Positions 21,188-31,066 of a stretch of 64,000 nucleotides of DNA are shown in pieces. Location of the stretch: positions 1-64,000 of the forward strand of contig JANFNE010000003.1 of NCBI GenBank assembly GCA_024867545.1. The letters run 5' to 3'. The translations under genes were made by a program, and so were the position numbers. How positions within the stretch are numbered: position 1 is the stretch's first letter; every line of letters begins with the position of its first letter. This DNA is from Phytopythium helicoides (taxonomy: Eukaryota > Oomycota > Peronosporomycetes > Pythiales > Pythiaceae). Under the pieces are notes generated by a model, which saw only the letters and a program-made list of their open reading frames with translations, had not been told where the DNA came from and did not search any database.

Positions 21188-22384
21188 GGTTACAAAGCCA
21201 TGGTTTGCATCACGCGTTGCTCCGCGTTGCCCGCTCGTGACTTGTGGTGGCCCAGCGACATCGATCGTGGATGAGACCATGGCGACAGTCTTGCGTGCTC
21301 GCGAGCACCGGCAGAGTAAACGCGGTCGTTGGAAAGCCAATGATGCCGACAATGGTGGCGACGGCGACAAGAGGACGAGGGTATTGCGTTCACAATCCGG
21401 TTGGATGAACGCAATACCGCCGACCAGCTTGCACGTCGCACGCAGAAGCTACGATTACGAGCCTGGTGGGGCTACTGGTGCTGGTGATCGACGACGATTT
21501 TTTTGCATAGCAACGCAGCTTGTTGGTGCTGTCGGCTCGATGCGACGCGAGCAGCCAGACAACTCGACAGCGAGCGCCCCCACGAACCAGCGACGCATGT
21601 ATTGCGCTCCGAAATGAGCAAAGCGGCTAGCAGCGAGCGGGCGCTCAAACCCACAAGATCTTTCGTTGCGAAGCGCGATAACTACTCGGGCCGTAACAGC
21701 GCTGGTGGTCGTGTTGCTGCAAAGCACCTCGGCACAGCTTCAATGAAGGCTTCATGTCTTGCTGTTTGATGCTGCGCTACGTGGCAATCATCGGTGCTGC
21801 GAGTGCTCACCTGAGATATTACGCATAAACGGAGCAATCCGCGGGTGTCGTTGGACAAGCAGCTCATAACATGCGGAACGTGCGTGTGTGGTTGTTCGTC
21901 GAACGCCGCGTGTTCGTCTGTCGGCTCTGATTGGCATCTCGACCGTACGTAACATGGAGAGACTCGGTCACGAGCGTCGAACGCCACGAATCGCTCAGCC
22001 TTCGTTTTGTGCGACATCGATACCTGTACTCGAAAGGTGGGGGCGAGAGCCTATGAGAGCTGGCTCAGCTGCCCATGCGAAGTGATGCACGGCAGATCAG
22101 GAATCCGCTGGACTCTTTGCTGGGAGGTGTTCACCCCATGGATGTGCTCGCGGATCGATCGGCTCGGAGCCTGATCATCATATCGCAGCATGGAAATCAT
22201 TCGGTAGCCACGAGGCAGCAAAGGCACAAACAGCGAGACGCTCTCTCGTGCAGACGCTGCATTGCTCCATCCTTTGACTCTTTTTCCAGCTCCCGCCGAT
22301 CCACTCCATATATTTGAACCCGAACGCCCATCTCCAACCTCCCAAAAAATATCGTCAGTTGATGCTCAAACAGCGCACAGCACC

Positions 22385-22485
22385 GGGGCGGAGATATGTT
22401 GTGCTGTTCGACTCGGGCGTGTCCAGCGCGTCCAGCGCATTACAGATCGGCGCGTATGACAGCCGAGTATACAAACTCCAAATAT
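22385..22485 (+). promoter_or_regulatory. Promoter block shared by genes G and W
   Basis: The string starting GGAGATATGTTGTGCTGTTC near 22391 and the nearby GATCGGCGCGTATGACAGCC recur upstream of gene W (about 63215-63310). The conservation lies in non-coding sequence about 190-290 bp before the start of G. A CA dinucleotide run (22652-22670) sits just before the G start codon. Confidence 0.6.
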
Positions 22486-22672
22486 AAAAGCCTACGGGTA
22501 CGCACCACTTTGGACATGATGGCAGGTCAGTCGGTGGTGGTGTCCCTCCTCATATATGTACGCGAGACGCTCGCTCACAGACAGCCTCACAACCGAATCA
22601 GCCTCCGCGAGCTCACACCAGTAGCCAAGTGAGACCCTCGGAGACCGCGAGCCACACACACACACACACATA

Positions 22673-23350
22673 ATGAACAGCGTGACCATCCAGCTGCCGC
22701 CGCTCTCGGCGCTTTCGACGCCCCGCGGCGGCTCGGCGAGCTCCTCGAGCTCCTCGAGCTTCTCGTTCGACAAGGTCGACGACATCTCGGCCCCCAAGTT
22801 CTCGCTCGCCTTCATCCTGGACGACGCGCAGCCGCTCGCGTCGCCCGTGGCGCAGGCGCCGACCCACCACCCGGTGAGCCAGGAGCGCAAGCGCCGCCGC
22901 AAGATGACGGCGCAGGAGAAGCGCGAGGCCCGCTCGTGCTGCATCGAGGGCTGCACCAACTACACGATCGACCGCGGACTCTGCTTTCGCCACGGCGGAG
23001 GCAAGGTCTGCTCCAAGGACGGCTGCTCGGCGAGTGCCAAGCACCGCGGACTGTGCTGGAAGCACGGCGGCTCGACGCTGTGCACGGTGGAGGGCTGCTC
23101 GCGCGGTGCCAAGTCCCGTGGGCTGTGCTGGTCGCACGGCGGCGGCACCAAGTGCTCGGTGGAGTGGTGCCAGAAGACGACGATCTCCAAGGGCTTGTGC
23201 TGGACCCACGGCGGCGGCAAGCGCTGCACGTTCGAGGGGTGCAAGCGTCCGGCGTCTCAGCGCAAACAGAACTTCTGCAGCAAGCACCAGCCGGCCAAGG
23301 GTGCTACCACGGACGCGGCTGCGTCTCTCATGGCACTGTGCGAACATTAA
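22673..23350 (+). CDS. Gene G: WRKY19-like Cys/His-repeat protein, intronless
   Basis: A single-exon 225-aa protein. The N-terminus MNSVTIQLPPLSAL is followed by a Ser run and the family motif KFSLAFILDD. Next come a basic patch (KRRRKMTAQEKREAR) and five modules, beginning CCIEGCTNYTIDRGLCFRH and ending FCSKH. All 20 zinc ligands are present. Unlike A, O-V it has no introns. Gene W at the right edge is a close duplicate including part of the promoter, 41 kb away. The closeness of the basic patch to the first Cys is shared by the whole family and suggests nuclear import or nucleic-acid contact, which is inference. Confidence 0.92.
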   Translation: MNSVTIQLPPLSALSTPRGGSASSSSSSSFSFDKVDDISAPKFSLAFILDDAQPLASPVAQAPTHHPVSQERKRRRKMTAQEKREARSCCIEGCTNYTIDRGLCFRHGGGKVCSKDGCSASAKHRGLCWKHGGSTLCTVEGCSRGAKSRGLCWSHGGGTKCSVEWCQKTTISKGLCWTHGGGKRCTFEGCKRPASQRKQNFCSKHQPAKGATTDAAASLMALCEH

Positions 23351-24999
23351 GCATCAAGTTATTGCGCTGGTAGGCGCGCGTGTAGTTTCTAGCATGCTTG
23401 TAGTATAAGTCGACTCGCAATCGATCTCAGCTTTTTTTTTTTTTTTTTCATTCATCACTCTCTCCTCTTCATTCTTCATCCTTCGACCACGACGTAGTCC
23501 ACGAGGCAAAGGACGACGGCCGAGGGCATTTTCGTCAGGAAGATGCATTCAAATCATACTACTGTGGTGAACTTGCTTCCGCACGCTGTAGACGATACGG
23601 AGCTCTTCGCCGCACCGCATTCCAATCAAAGCTTGATTTCTCATCAGATTGATGAATTTCGATGGCGCAGGGCTCTTCCACGCAGCTCGCAGCCCGACTA
23701 TTGATACGGACGGTACCGCTTGGGTAGCGACAACACTCGATGGTGGTGCGATCGTGTCGCCACTTTCTCGTCCGTTTTGCATTCCAATCGCTCTGAGATA
23801 ATTGGCGAGTTGGGAGATCTCAACCACCCGATGAGTTTGTGGAGGAGGGAAACGCTTCACACCACAGGAACAGGGTGAACTTTCTGATCGCACGCACAAA
23901 TCCGTAAGCTCATTGCACACCACTAGGGTACGCTCGGCATCAATAACACCGAGCGCCTCCGACGCCACAACTGCGTGGACACATGCTCCAGTGAGCAGCA
24001 CTGGCGTGGTGCTCCCCTGAACTTTATTTTCGTAATTATTTTACAGCCCGTGATGATGCAGATCTTCAAGACCCACACGAGACCTGGCAGGCTCGATTGT
24101 AGCAGCTCTTGCACCGTGTCGAGGCTCTCGAGGCGACGCTTGCTCGAGTCGAGGAGGGTCTCGTCGGCCATAATGCGCTAGCTGAGTTCGGAATGCTAGA
24201 GCACCGCAAAAATCTTGATAACAGCTGATATTTCTTTCCTTCTTCGCGCCGACGCACCAAATCCGCGGCCATCATTTGCTCCACACCCGTGGCAGCCTGC
24301 ATCTGCGTGTATCCAGTCAGCATCGAAGCCATATCCCATTGCGACACCAGCACGATTCTCCAGCTCCATCAAAACAGGATAATGCTTTGAACCCAGGAGA
24401 TCGCGCTGCTTGATGGCGACGTTATGGGCAGATCACGTCGAAGTGCAAGATGCATGCGCTCGATTGATGCGAATTTCCTGGCTTGTTCAGTAGGTTCTTT
24501 GCCCTCGCAGCAAGAACATGTCATGGATGGGCTTTTTCTTGATCTTGACAATCAACGCAGCGGTGATGCCGCTGCGCTGAGCATTCCCAGTACGGCACCA
24601 GCATATCATCAGAAATCAAATCGGCGGTGCCAAGTGCAGTGATTGCATTTCTCGCTGTTGCAGACGTGATTAGCAGCAGCTTTGCACTGCCCACTGGCCG
24701 TAGTAGCGGGCTAGCGCCACGGTACGCACGAACGACCGTAGAGATGCATCAAGCTGCTGACACCGGAAGATGATACCTCGTCGTTCAGAGCTGCTCGCAT
24801 TGTCTGCCGGTGGAAGCTCCACCACCAATGGTCCGGTAGCGAATGCACACCTGCTCTCCTCCTTTACAGGCAGGTCACTGCAACCATCGCCTGCATCGGA
24901 GGGGGAGGTGCAAGTCGAACCACTCCCCCCTTCACGCCCCCCACCCATGTGGCCGTATAGATTTTTCGCCCATCAAGACTGGCCAGTCAAGGACACACG
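23351..24999. other. Intergenic, degenerate, unresolved
   Basis: Holds a 17-base poly-T (23432-23448). Minus-strand frames near 24060-24180 (RRLESLDTVQELLQSSLPGL) and 24260-24450 read like decayed coding sequence, but I cannot name the source. No intact gene is supported. Confidence 0.35.
23432..23448. repeat. Poly-T tract, 17 bases
   Basis: Uninterrupted T run in the 3' flank of gene G. Confidence 0.95.
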
Positions 25000-25056
25000 G
25001 TGGGAAGAAGCGCGGCTGAAAATCAGTCGAGAAAGTACAGACGTCGGACGGAAGCC

Positions 25057-28000
25057 ATGGTGTCCATGGCGCTGGCCGAGGCGGCGGGCGACGCGCAGGA
25101 CCCGGGGCGCATCTGGCGCGTGGACTACAACGCGACGCTGGCGCGGGACGCGGCCATGGGGTGGCAGGGCATGGGGCTCGTGCTCGGGCTCAACGCGTGC
25201 ATGTTCGCGGTGGCGCTGTTCATTTTCCAGACGTGGGCGCGGTCCACGCGCTTCAGCCTGTTCCGCTTCTCGAGCGCCTCGCGGCCGGGCTCGCCCAACA
25301 AGCAGCACGCCTTCACGCTGCACAAGTGGGTCGAGCTACTGTGGCGCACGCCCATCCGCGGCACGCGCGTTGAGGCCATGCTCGGACCGGAGGGCTCCTT
25401 CTACCTGCTCTACCAGCTCTACGCATTCAAGTTCCTCTGCGTGCTCAGCCTGCTGGCCTCCTTCGGCCTGCTACCGCTCTATCTCGGCATTGGCGTCGTC
25501 GCCGAGTACGCGGAGGCCGTCATCAAGAGCGAGGAGGACGGCACGCCATTCGTGCTGCCCACCGACATCACCTCCTTCAACGCCTCCGACTCGAGCGCCG
25601 ACGGCGCGGTCGCCGCGCACTGGTGGTCTTTCGCGCACGCCACCATTCGCGTCATCCCCAACGAGTCGCCGTACCTCTGGGTGCCCGTCGGCTCGTGCTA
25701 CGTCTTCACCATCGCCTTTGCCATCTTCTACTACCAGCTCAGCCAGCTCTCGCGCATCCCGCGACCGCTCTCGACCGCTGGGTCGGCCGGTGCGTCCTCG
25801 TTCAAGTCCAAGACCATGGATCCGGGCGCCTCGGGGGCCACGGTCGTCTCTACAGTCACGGCTGCGGCCGCCATCACAGCGGCTGCAGAGGTGAGCGAGA
25901 CGGCCAAGAGCGAGTCCATCGGCGCCGCCAAAACGGCCGACACGGCGAGCAACGGGCACAGCAAGATTGATCCGGCATTGACCAAGGCTGCAGCGTCGGC
26001 GTTGCACTCGGCCTCTTCGGTGCATGGCGCGAGTGGACATCTCATCGGGATGCAGCCTTCGTCCATCAGCTACCGTTCGCTCTTCATCGATCGCGGGCTG
26101 CCCAAGAACTTGCGGGAGGACCGCATGCTATATCTCATGGACGAGGTCTTCCCGGGTTACGTTGAAGACGTCGCGATGGTGTACAACCTCGGCGAGTTTC
26201 ACTCGCTGCAGCGCCAGCGCCGCGCCGAGGTGACCAAGCTGGAGCGCACCAAGATCCTCCATGAGAAGGTCCTGGCAGGCGAGGGTGTACCCATGTCGCT
26301 GCGACTGCTTCCTGGGAGTATGATGTTCCCGTCTCTGCCGCTCGTGCTGAAGAAGCTGCTCTGCTGCTGGCGTGAGCCGCCGTACGAGACAACCATCCAG
26401 GAGCTGGAAGTCCGCATCGACAAGCTGCGTGAGAAGGAGAACGCTTGTCTTGCGCGCGTGCTGAAGCAGAACCGCGGTGCTGGGCGTGCTTTCATCATCT
26501 TCAAGTCGCCCCGCCTGCGTGCCCGCTTTGTGCGCCGCGTTCGCAACCGCTCCATCACGTCGATCCTGGCTCGTTTCCCCGAACATGCTCAGCACCGCCT
26601 CATCAAGTATGTGCGCGAGCTGTCGCTGACCCGCTGGCATATGTCTGCTGCTCCCGAGCCGGACGACCTCGACTGGGACAGCGTCTCGAGTCCGTTCGTC
26701 AAGCGCACCATCCGCGTCGTGCTCGTGAACACCGCCATTCTTGCGCTGCTGCTGCTGTTCACGTCGCCGATTGCCGTCACGTCCGCCATCTCGAACAGCA
26801 ATTCGTACTCGACGAATGCGGCGCGATCGCTTTCGGACGTGGTGGCGCGAATCAACCAGTGGGTACAGCAGTTCTCGCCTCAGATGGCCCGCATGATGAC
26901 CAACTACTTTCCCACGCTCATCCTCGTGATGATCAACGCCGTGCTGCTCAACGTGCTCCACCACGCGGGTCGTATCCAGCCGGTGTCGACCGACTCGGCG
27001 AAGGAGCGCATGGTGCTGCGGTCAGCCTCGATCTACCTTATTTTCAACACCATCTTTGTGCCGAGTCTGGCCTTCATGTCGATCGACGCGGTGTTGCTGT
27101 ACCTCGAGAACGAGGGCGAGCTGCTGGACATGATGGGTGCGCTCTTCCTGCGCAACTCGGGCATCTTTTACGTCGACTACGTGCTGCAGCGCTGCTTCCT
27201 GGGCACGGCTGTCGTGCTCCTGCGCGCAAGCGAGCTGTTCAAGTTTTCGTGGGAGAAACCGCGCGCGCTGACGCCGCGCGAGCACGTGCAGGCTGTGGAG
27301 GCGTGGCCGTTCTTCACGGGCACGCAGTCGGCGATGCAGATCAGTATGCTGACGGTCGTGCTCATGTTTGGCACCGTGGTGCCGCTCATCCTGCCGCTCG
27401 GCGCACTGTACTTTGGAATGCAGCACGCCGTGGACAAGTACTCGCTCCTGCGCGTTCGTCGGCGCATCAAGGGCCGCGGCAGCATTGCGCGTACGGCGAC
27501 CCACGCCACGATGGTGAGTCTGCTGCTGTACCAGGCGGGCATGAGCGGCTTCTTTTTGATTCGCGGCACGAGCGCGCAGAGCTCGAGCGTGCTGGTGCTG
27601 CTCATGGTCACGTACATTGTGGCGCTGTGGCGCTATATTAACGACAAGGAGCGCGCCGGCGAGTTCATCACGCGCGGCGGCAGCTACAGCTACTTGGACC
27701 AGGCGTCGGCACCTCCGCTCGAGACGCTGCCGCTGCCGCTGCTGCAGGAAGAGGACCCCAAGGCAATCGAAGAGGAGGACAAGCTAGAGGAGCCCGAGAA
27801 GCAGCAGCCCGAGGACGAGGACGGCGAGCTCGCACCGCTGCTGGCCAAGAGCAATGGGGGCGCCGACACGCCGCACCCTGAGGACGCAAGCGACGCGCAC
27901 GCTGGCGACAAGGCGCTGCGCCTGAGCGATCTGGACGGCGAGGATGCCCTCAGCGAGCCCGAGGATCCCAAGCTCGCGAGCAAGTCGACGCTGCATGCGT

Positions 28001-28176
28001 CCGAGTCGACGCCGCTCACGATCTTCGGCTCGTTCCCGCTCATGGCCGCCGCGGGGCCCGACGCCGACTCGAGCGACCTGTACCGAGAGCCGGCGCTGCG
28101 CCGCGCCGCGCGCATGAGCTTCGGGCCGCGAGACGTCACAGACTACGGCACGTGGGGCGCCAGCGCCGTCGTGTAG
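25057..28176 (+). CDS. OSCA/CSC1-like mechanosensitive ion channel
   Basis: The frame is open from Met at 25000. Met20 at 25057 (MVSMALAEAAGD) is the more natural start, giving 1039 aa. It belongs to the OSCA/TMEM63 (CSC1, formerly DUF221) family of hyperosmolality- or stretch-gated cation channels. A first membrane helix (LVLGLNACMFAVALFIF) comes before two helices near 115-150. A long cytosolic region follows (about residues 210-560, with RGLPKNLREDR and a small RRM-like FIIFKSPRLRARF). The RSN1_7TM core covers about 565-890, including the stretch EAWPFFTGTQSAM and the conserved LILPLGALYFGMQHAVDKYSLL. The C-terminal about 150 residues are acidic and Ser-rich and carry two TPLT/APLL-like segments. 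Plasma-membrane location is expected. Oomycetes have several such genes. Confidence 0.9.
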   Translation: MVSMALAEAAGDAQDPGRIWRVDYNATLARDAAMGWQGMGLVLGLNACMFAVALFIFQTWARSTRFSLFRFSSASRPGSPNKQHAFTLHKWVELLWRTPIRGTRVEAMLGPEGSFYLLYQLYAFKFLCVLSLLASFGLLPLYLGIGVVAEYAEAVIKSEEDGTPFVLPTDITSFNASDSSADGAVAAHWWSFAHATIRVIPNESPYLWVPVGSCYVFTIAFAIFYYQLSQLSRIPRPLSTAGSAGASSFKSKTMDPGASGATVVSTVTAAAAITAAAEVSETAKSESIGAAKTADTASNGHSKIDPALTKAAASALHSASSVHGASGHLIGMQPSSISYRSLFIDRGLPKNLREDRMLYLMDEVFPGYVEDVAMVYNLGEFHSLQRQRRAEVTKLERTKILHEKVLAGEGVPMSLRLLPGSMMFPSLPLVLKKLLCCWREPPYETTIQELEVRIDKLREKENACLARVLKQNRGAGRAFIIFKSPRLRARFVRRVRNRSITSILARFPEHAQHRLIKYVRELSLTRWHMSAAPEPDDLDWDSVSSPFVKRTIRVVLVNTAILALLLLFTSPIAVTSAISNSNSYSTNAARSLSDVVARINQWVQQFSPQMARMMTNYFPTLILVMINAVLLNVLHHAGRIQPVSTDSAKERMVLRSASIYLIFNTIFVPSLAFMSIDAVLLYLENEGELLDMMGALFLRNSGIFYVDYVLQRCFLGTAVVLLRASELFKFSWEKPRALTPREHVQAVEAWPFFTGTQSAMQISMLTVVLMFGTVVPLILPLGALYFGMQHAVDKYSLLRVRRRIKGRGSIARTATHATMVSLLLYQAGMSGFFLIRGTSAQSSSVLVLLMVTYIVALWRYINDKERAGEFITRGGSYSYLDQASAPPLETLPLPLLQEEDPKAIEEEDKLEEPEKQQPEDEDGELAPLLAKSNGGADTPHPEDASDAHAGDKALRLSDLDGEDALSEPEDPKLASKSTLHASESTPLTIFGSFPLMAAAGPDADSSDLYREPALRRAARMSFGPRDVTDYGTWGASAVV

Positions 28177-28269
28177 ATCATCTCAGGTCGCATTGTCGCA
28201 CGCTCGACGGTCGCCTTGTTTCGCCGTTCGATCGACACCCCCACATATTGTCGCCCCACTTTTTGTATC

Positions 28270-28573
28270 TCCACTCGCTGGGTCTCCAGTTCTTGGTCTC
28301 CCAGTTGCTGATCTCCCAGTTGCTGTGTCTCCAGTTGTTGGTCTCCCAGTTCTTGGGTCTCCCAGTTCTTGGGTTTCCCAGTTGTTGATCTCCCAATTGC
28401 TGTGTCAACAGTTCTTGGGTCCCCAGTTCTTGGGTCTCCCAGTTGTTGATCTCCCAGTTGCTGTGTCTCCAGTTGTTGGTCGCCCAGTTCTTGGTTCCCC
28501 GGTTCTTGGGTCTCCCAGTTGTTGATCTCCCAGTTCTTGGGTCAACAGTTCTTGGGTCTCCCAGTTGCTGTCC
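28270..28573. repeat. 15-bp minisatellite, about 19-20 units
   Basis: Tandem, imperfect copies of a 15-16-base unit close to CTCCCAGTTSTTGGT, with third-party variants such as GTCAACAGTTCTTGG. Several units recur in a higher-order pattern (…GTTGTTGA-…GTTGCTGT-…GTTGTTGG…). Because most units are 15 bases, all frames stay open and give pentapeptide repeats (NWETQ-like on minus, PVLGS-like on plus). It lies in the 3' flank of the channel gene. I regard it as non-coding. Confidence 0.85.
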
Positions 28574-28756
28574 ATGAAGCGCCGACATCCGGATGACGGC
28601 TTCGCCTGCCTTAAGCGTCCGCGGCTGCCGACCATGGCGGAAGCGACCGACGGCGGCAGCGAGTCGTTAGGCGAATTGCCACCACCACCACGGGCCTTCG
28701 CAGCGTCGGTGATCGGCCACGAAGGTGTTTGGTGCGCAACGAGCCAGTCGAAGTAG
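28574..28756 (+). CDS. Possible small basic protein, uncertain
   Basis: A 60-codon frame directly after the minisatellite starts MKRRHPDDGFACLKRPRL, with a nuclear-localisation-like spacing of basic residues, and ends in TAG. It lies inside the likely promoter region of the MinC-like gene. It may be chance or the remnant of a first exon. No domain is recognised. Confidence 0.2.
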   Translation: MKRRHPDDGFACLKRPRLPTMAEATDGGSESLGELPPPPRAFAASVIGHEGVWCATSQSK

Positions 28757-28915
28757 CCATGCAAGTGGCTACGCGACGCGCACGCGTGTGGCAGCGGACA
28801 CTCAGCCAGCTTGTCCCACATCGCACTTTGCTGCGCGTCGACTGTATTGCCGTATCGTCGCGGGATCTGCCTTCCGCTTCGCCATACTCGGTCCTAGTGT
28901 CGCGAGCTCGCCACC

Positions 28916-29920
28916 ATGCGGCTGCTGCGCGCGTTCTCGCTGCAGGCGCGGCGGCTCGAGGAGGGTGCCGGCCGCCGCGCGTTCACGTCGCCCTACGAGC
29001 TCGACGGGCGCTCGTACCTGCTGCCGACGCTGCGCCTAGCGCGCCCGACTGGCCGCCGCCCGGCGCCGCCGTCGCCCGCGCCGTCGCTGCCCAGGAAGCG
29101 CACGGCCGTCGTGCTGGACCTGCAGCTCGTGTCGAGCGACGGTGAGTGGAGCGCGGCGCGGAGAGGGAGGGAGGGGGAAGAGGACGGGGCGCTGACGATT
29201 TGTGGCGCGGAGCAGGCTCGCCGCACTCGCAGTCCATCAAGAAGCACGAGCTGCGCGCCGAGCTCGAGCACTTGCAGGTGAGGATGACGACTGGGGGAGA
29301 CGTCCCATGGAGCTTTGTGGACTGACTGACGCGCGCTGCATCCACAGAGCGCGGGGTTTGAGCCCGTGGGCGTGACGAACGCGAGCGACGACGTCAAGGA
29401 GGTCGCGGCGCGGCTGCAGCTGCCGTACTTTATCAGCACGCGATTGAGTCTCCAGCAGCAGCAGCAGCAGCAGGTTGAGGCCGTGGCAGCGGCGCCCGTG
29501 GCTGCCAGTCCGCAGGCCGATGCCGCTGCTTCTAGCCAGGCCGAGACGCCCATGGAGGCGGCCATGGCGCAGGAGCAGGCGCCGCTCGTGGTGACGCGGT
29601 CGGTGCGGTCGGGGCAGCAGATCTACGCGCAGCAGCGGTCGCTCGTGGTGCTCGGAGGCGTGAGCTCGGGCGCCGAGGTGCTGGCGGACGGCAGCATCTA
29701 CATCCTCGGCGCGCTCAAGGGCCGCGCGCTCGCGGGCATCGGCGGCCACACCGGCGCGCGCATCTTCTGCCACAGCTTCGACGCCGAGCTCGTGTCGATC
29801 GCGCACCACTTTACGACCTGCGACGACCTGGCGCGCGAGGACAGCGAGGCGCTGCGTCCGCGCGAGCCCACGGCCGTGTCGTTGCTGGACGACCGCCTGG
29901 TCTTCGAGTCGGCCTCGTGA
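28916..29920 (+). CDS. MinC-like division-site protein, probably mitochondrial (3 exons)
   Basis: Exons 28916-29141, 29216-29277 and 29348-29920 (introns 74 and 70 bp, GT-AG) join to 286 aa. The C-terminal part, about residues 175-265, is a clear MinC C-terminal beta-helix: VTRSVRSGQQIYA, VLGGVSSGAEVLADGSIYILGALKGRALAG and ARIFC..FDAELVSIA. In bacteria MinC blocks FtsZ ring assembly and is recruited by MinD through this domain. The N-terminus (MRLLRAFSLQARRLEEGAGRRAF) is Arg-rich, lacks acids early and looks like a mitochondrial presequence. A short region resembling the MinC N-domain and a poly-Gln run separate the two. Min proteins have been reported in mitochondria of several protist groups that keep mitochondrial FtsZ, and oomycetes have FtsZ. 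So the likely role is placing the mitochondrial division ring. Confidence 0.88.
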
Positions 29921-29993
29921 GCGCGGCCTCGGTCGCGAACGTTCATGCATGCTGTCGTAATATTACTGTTCATCAAAGCTTAAATACCGAGGC

Positions 29994-30509
29994 TCAGAAG
30001 GCCGCGGGCAGCGTCGGCGGCTCTATCATCAGCAGCCCGCAGCGGCCGTCGACCACCTCCTGCACGGCGCTGCGGTACTGGAACGAGCTGCGGCAGTCGC
30101 TGCCGCAGAACGAGGCTCCCGGCCCCACCAGCGCGCGGAAGAACAGCCGCCCGCAGTTGCCGCACGTGCCCTGCACACGCGCACGCTGCGACATCGCCAC
30201 TGCGCGGCGCTCCTCCTCATGCTCGAGCTCGTGGCGCAGCTCGACCTGCCGCAGCAGCGCCACGCGCGACCACCCGCCGTCCTCCGACAGGTAGCGCGGG
30301 CGCCTGGTGTCCATCGAGCCAGCTGGCGGCGCCGACGTGGAAGCGGACGCGCCAGCGCTGCGCTCGTCGGGGCACGAGGCCGCGCGCGGCCGCAGCCGCA
30401 GCTGGCGCCGCACGAACGTCCACAGCCGCGCGTACACGCCGTCGTCTTGCTGCAGCTCTGCTGGCTCGCGCACCGCCAGCACGTCGCACTCGAGCGGCAG
30501 CGCGCCCAT
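29994..30509 (-). CDS. Small Cys-motif protein, oomycete hypothetical
   Basis: A 171-aa frame, convergent with the MinC-like gene and 73 bp from it. The N-terminal 60 residues contain an Arg-rich segment. Near residues 113-140 lies a compact C-x2-C-x16-C-x3-C motif (CGNCGRLFFRALVGPGASFCGSDC), likely one zinc site. The preceding region (VALLRQVELRHELEHEEE) is helical. I do not recognise a family. The codon pattern is GC-rich, and the frame is uninterrupted despite overlapping frames on both strands. Confidence 0.6.
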   Translation of the reverse strand: MGALPLECDVLAVREPAELQQDDGVYARLWTFVRRQLRLRPRAASCPDERSAGASASTSAPPAGSMDTRRPRYLSEDGGWSRVALLRQVELRHELEHEEERRAVAMSQRARVQGTCGNCGRLFFRALVGPGASFCGSDCRSSFQYRSAVQEVVDGRCGLLMIEPPTLPAAF

Positions 30510-31066
30510 CGCCTTGGTGCTGCTTGCTTGCTTGTTGATGTAGGAGGATCGGTCGGGGGCAAGTCGCGCAATGCGTTGAAGCGAGCTTGGAGGCAGCGCG
30601 AGGAATCAAGCCATCGCGCCTTTTCTTGCTGAGAATTTCTCGGGACGCAAAAAAGGCGCGAGCACAAGTCGCAGCGCGCGCGCGTGTTAAACTAGGAACT
30701 GCACTTGGGAATTGAATCGAGAGCGGCCCTGAGTTCGCGTGGAGAACAACTGAGACAGCGCGCGAACGTTCGCTGAACGCTTGCTGACTCGTTATGTGGT
30801 CGACAATGTTCAAGGCTCTAGCACTAGTTTTATGTGGCCTACATGATTTCGTTTAGTGTACACCCCATCACTGTGACTGTATACTATACCTCGTAATATT
30901 TCAGTATACTCCGCGCACTGGGCGTATCGCAGACGAAGTAATTTATTGTGGTACCAGGTGCCGATTACGCAGTCCTCTTCTTTAGACTCCCCAGTAGTCA
31001 TTTGGCCACACACACCACATCCATCACTTACTACTCGACGACACTTCGCATCCATCGTCGCCCATC
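30510..31066. other. Divergent promoter region
   Basis: Separates the minus-strand Cys-motif gene from the plus-strand GCK gene. AT-rich middle, no coding feature. Confidence 0.5.

Larger units (their letters stand above)
20623..22672. other. Intergenic with gene scraps and the gene G promoter
   Basis: Contains the two scraps listed separately (20945-21030 and about 21095-21187). Otherwise no supported gene. The last 300 bp hold a block conserved with the promoter of gene W. Confidence 0.5.

Noticed and set aside
23549..24001. 150-codon minus-strand frame downstream of gene G
   Set aside because: No recognisable domain and poor continuity with surrounding frames. Left as an unresolved intergenic stretch.
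28270..28573. CRISPR array
   Set aside because: Units are contiguous without unique spacers, and the genome is eukaryotic.
28178..28821. Minus-strand pentapeptide-repeat protein over the minisatellite
   Set aside because: All frames are open only because the unit is 15 bases. No conserved start or flanking domain.
28916..28990. RLLR near the N-terminus of the MinC-like protein as an RxLR effector motif
   Set aside because: It lies at residues 2-5 without a preceding signal peptide, and the rest of the protein is MinC. No credible RxLR or Crinkler (LFLAK) protein was seen in the window.
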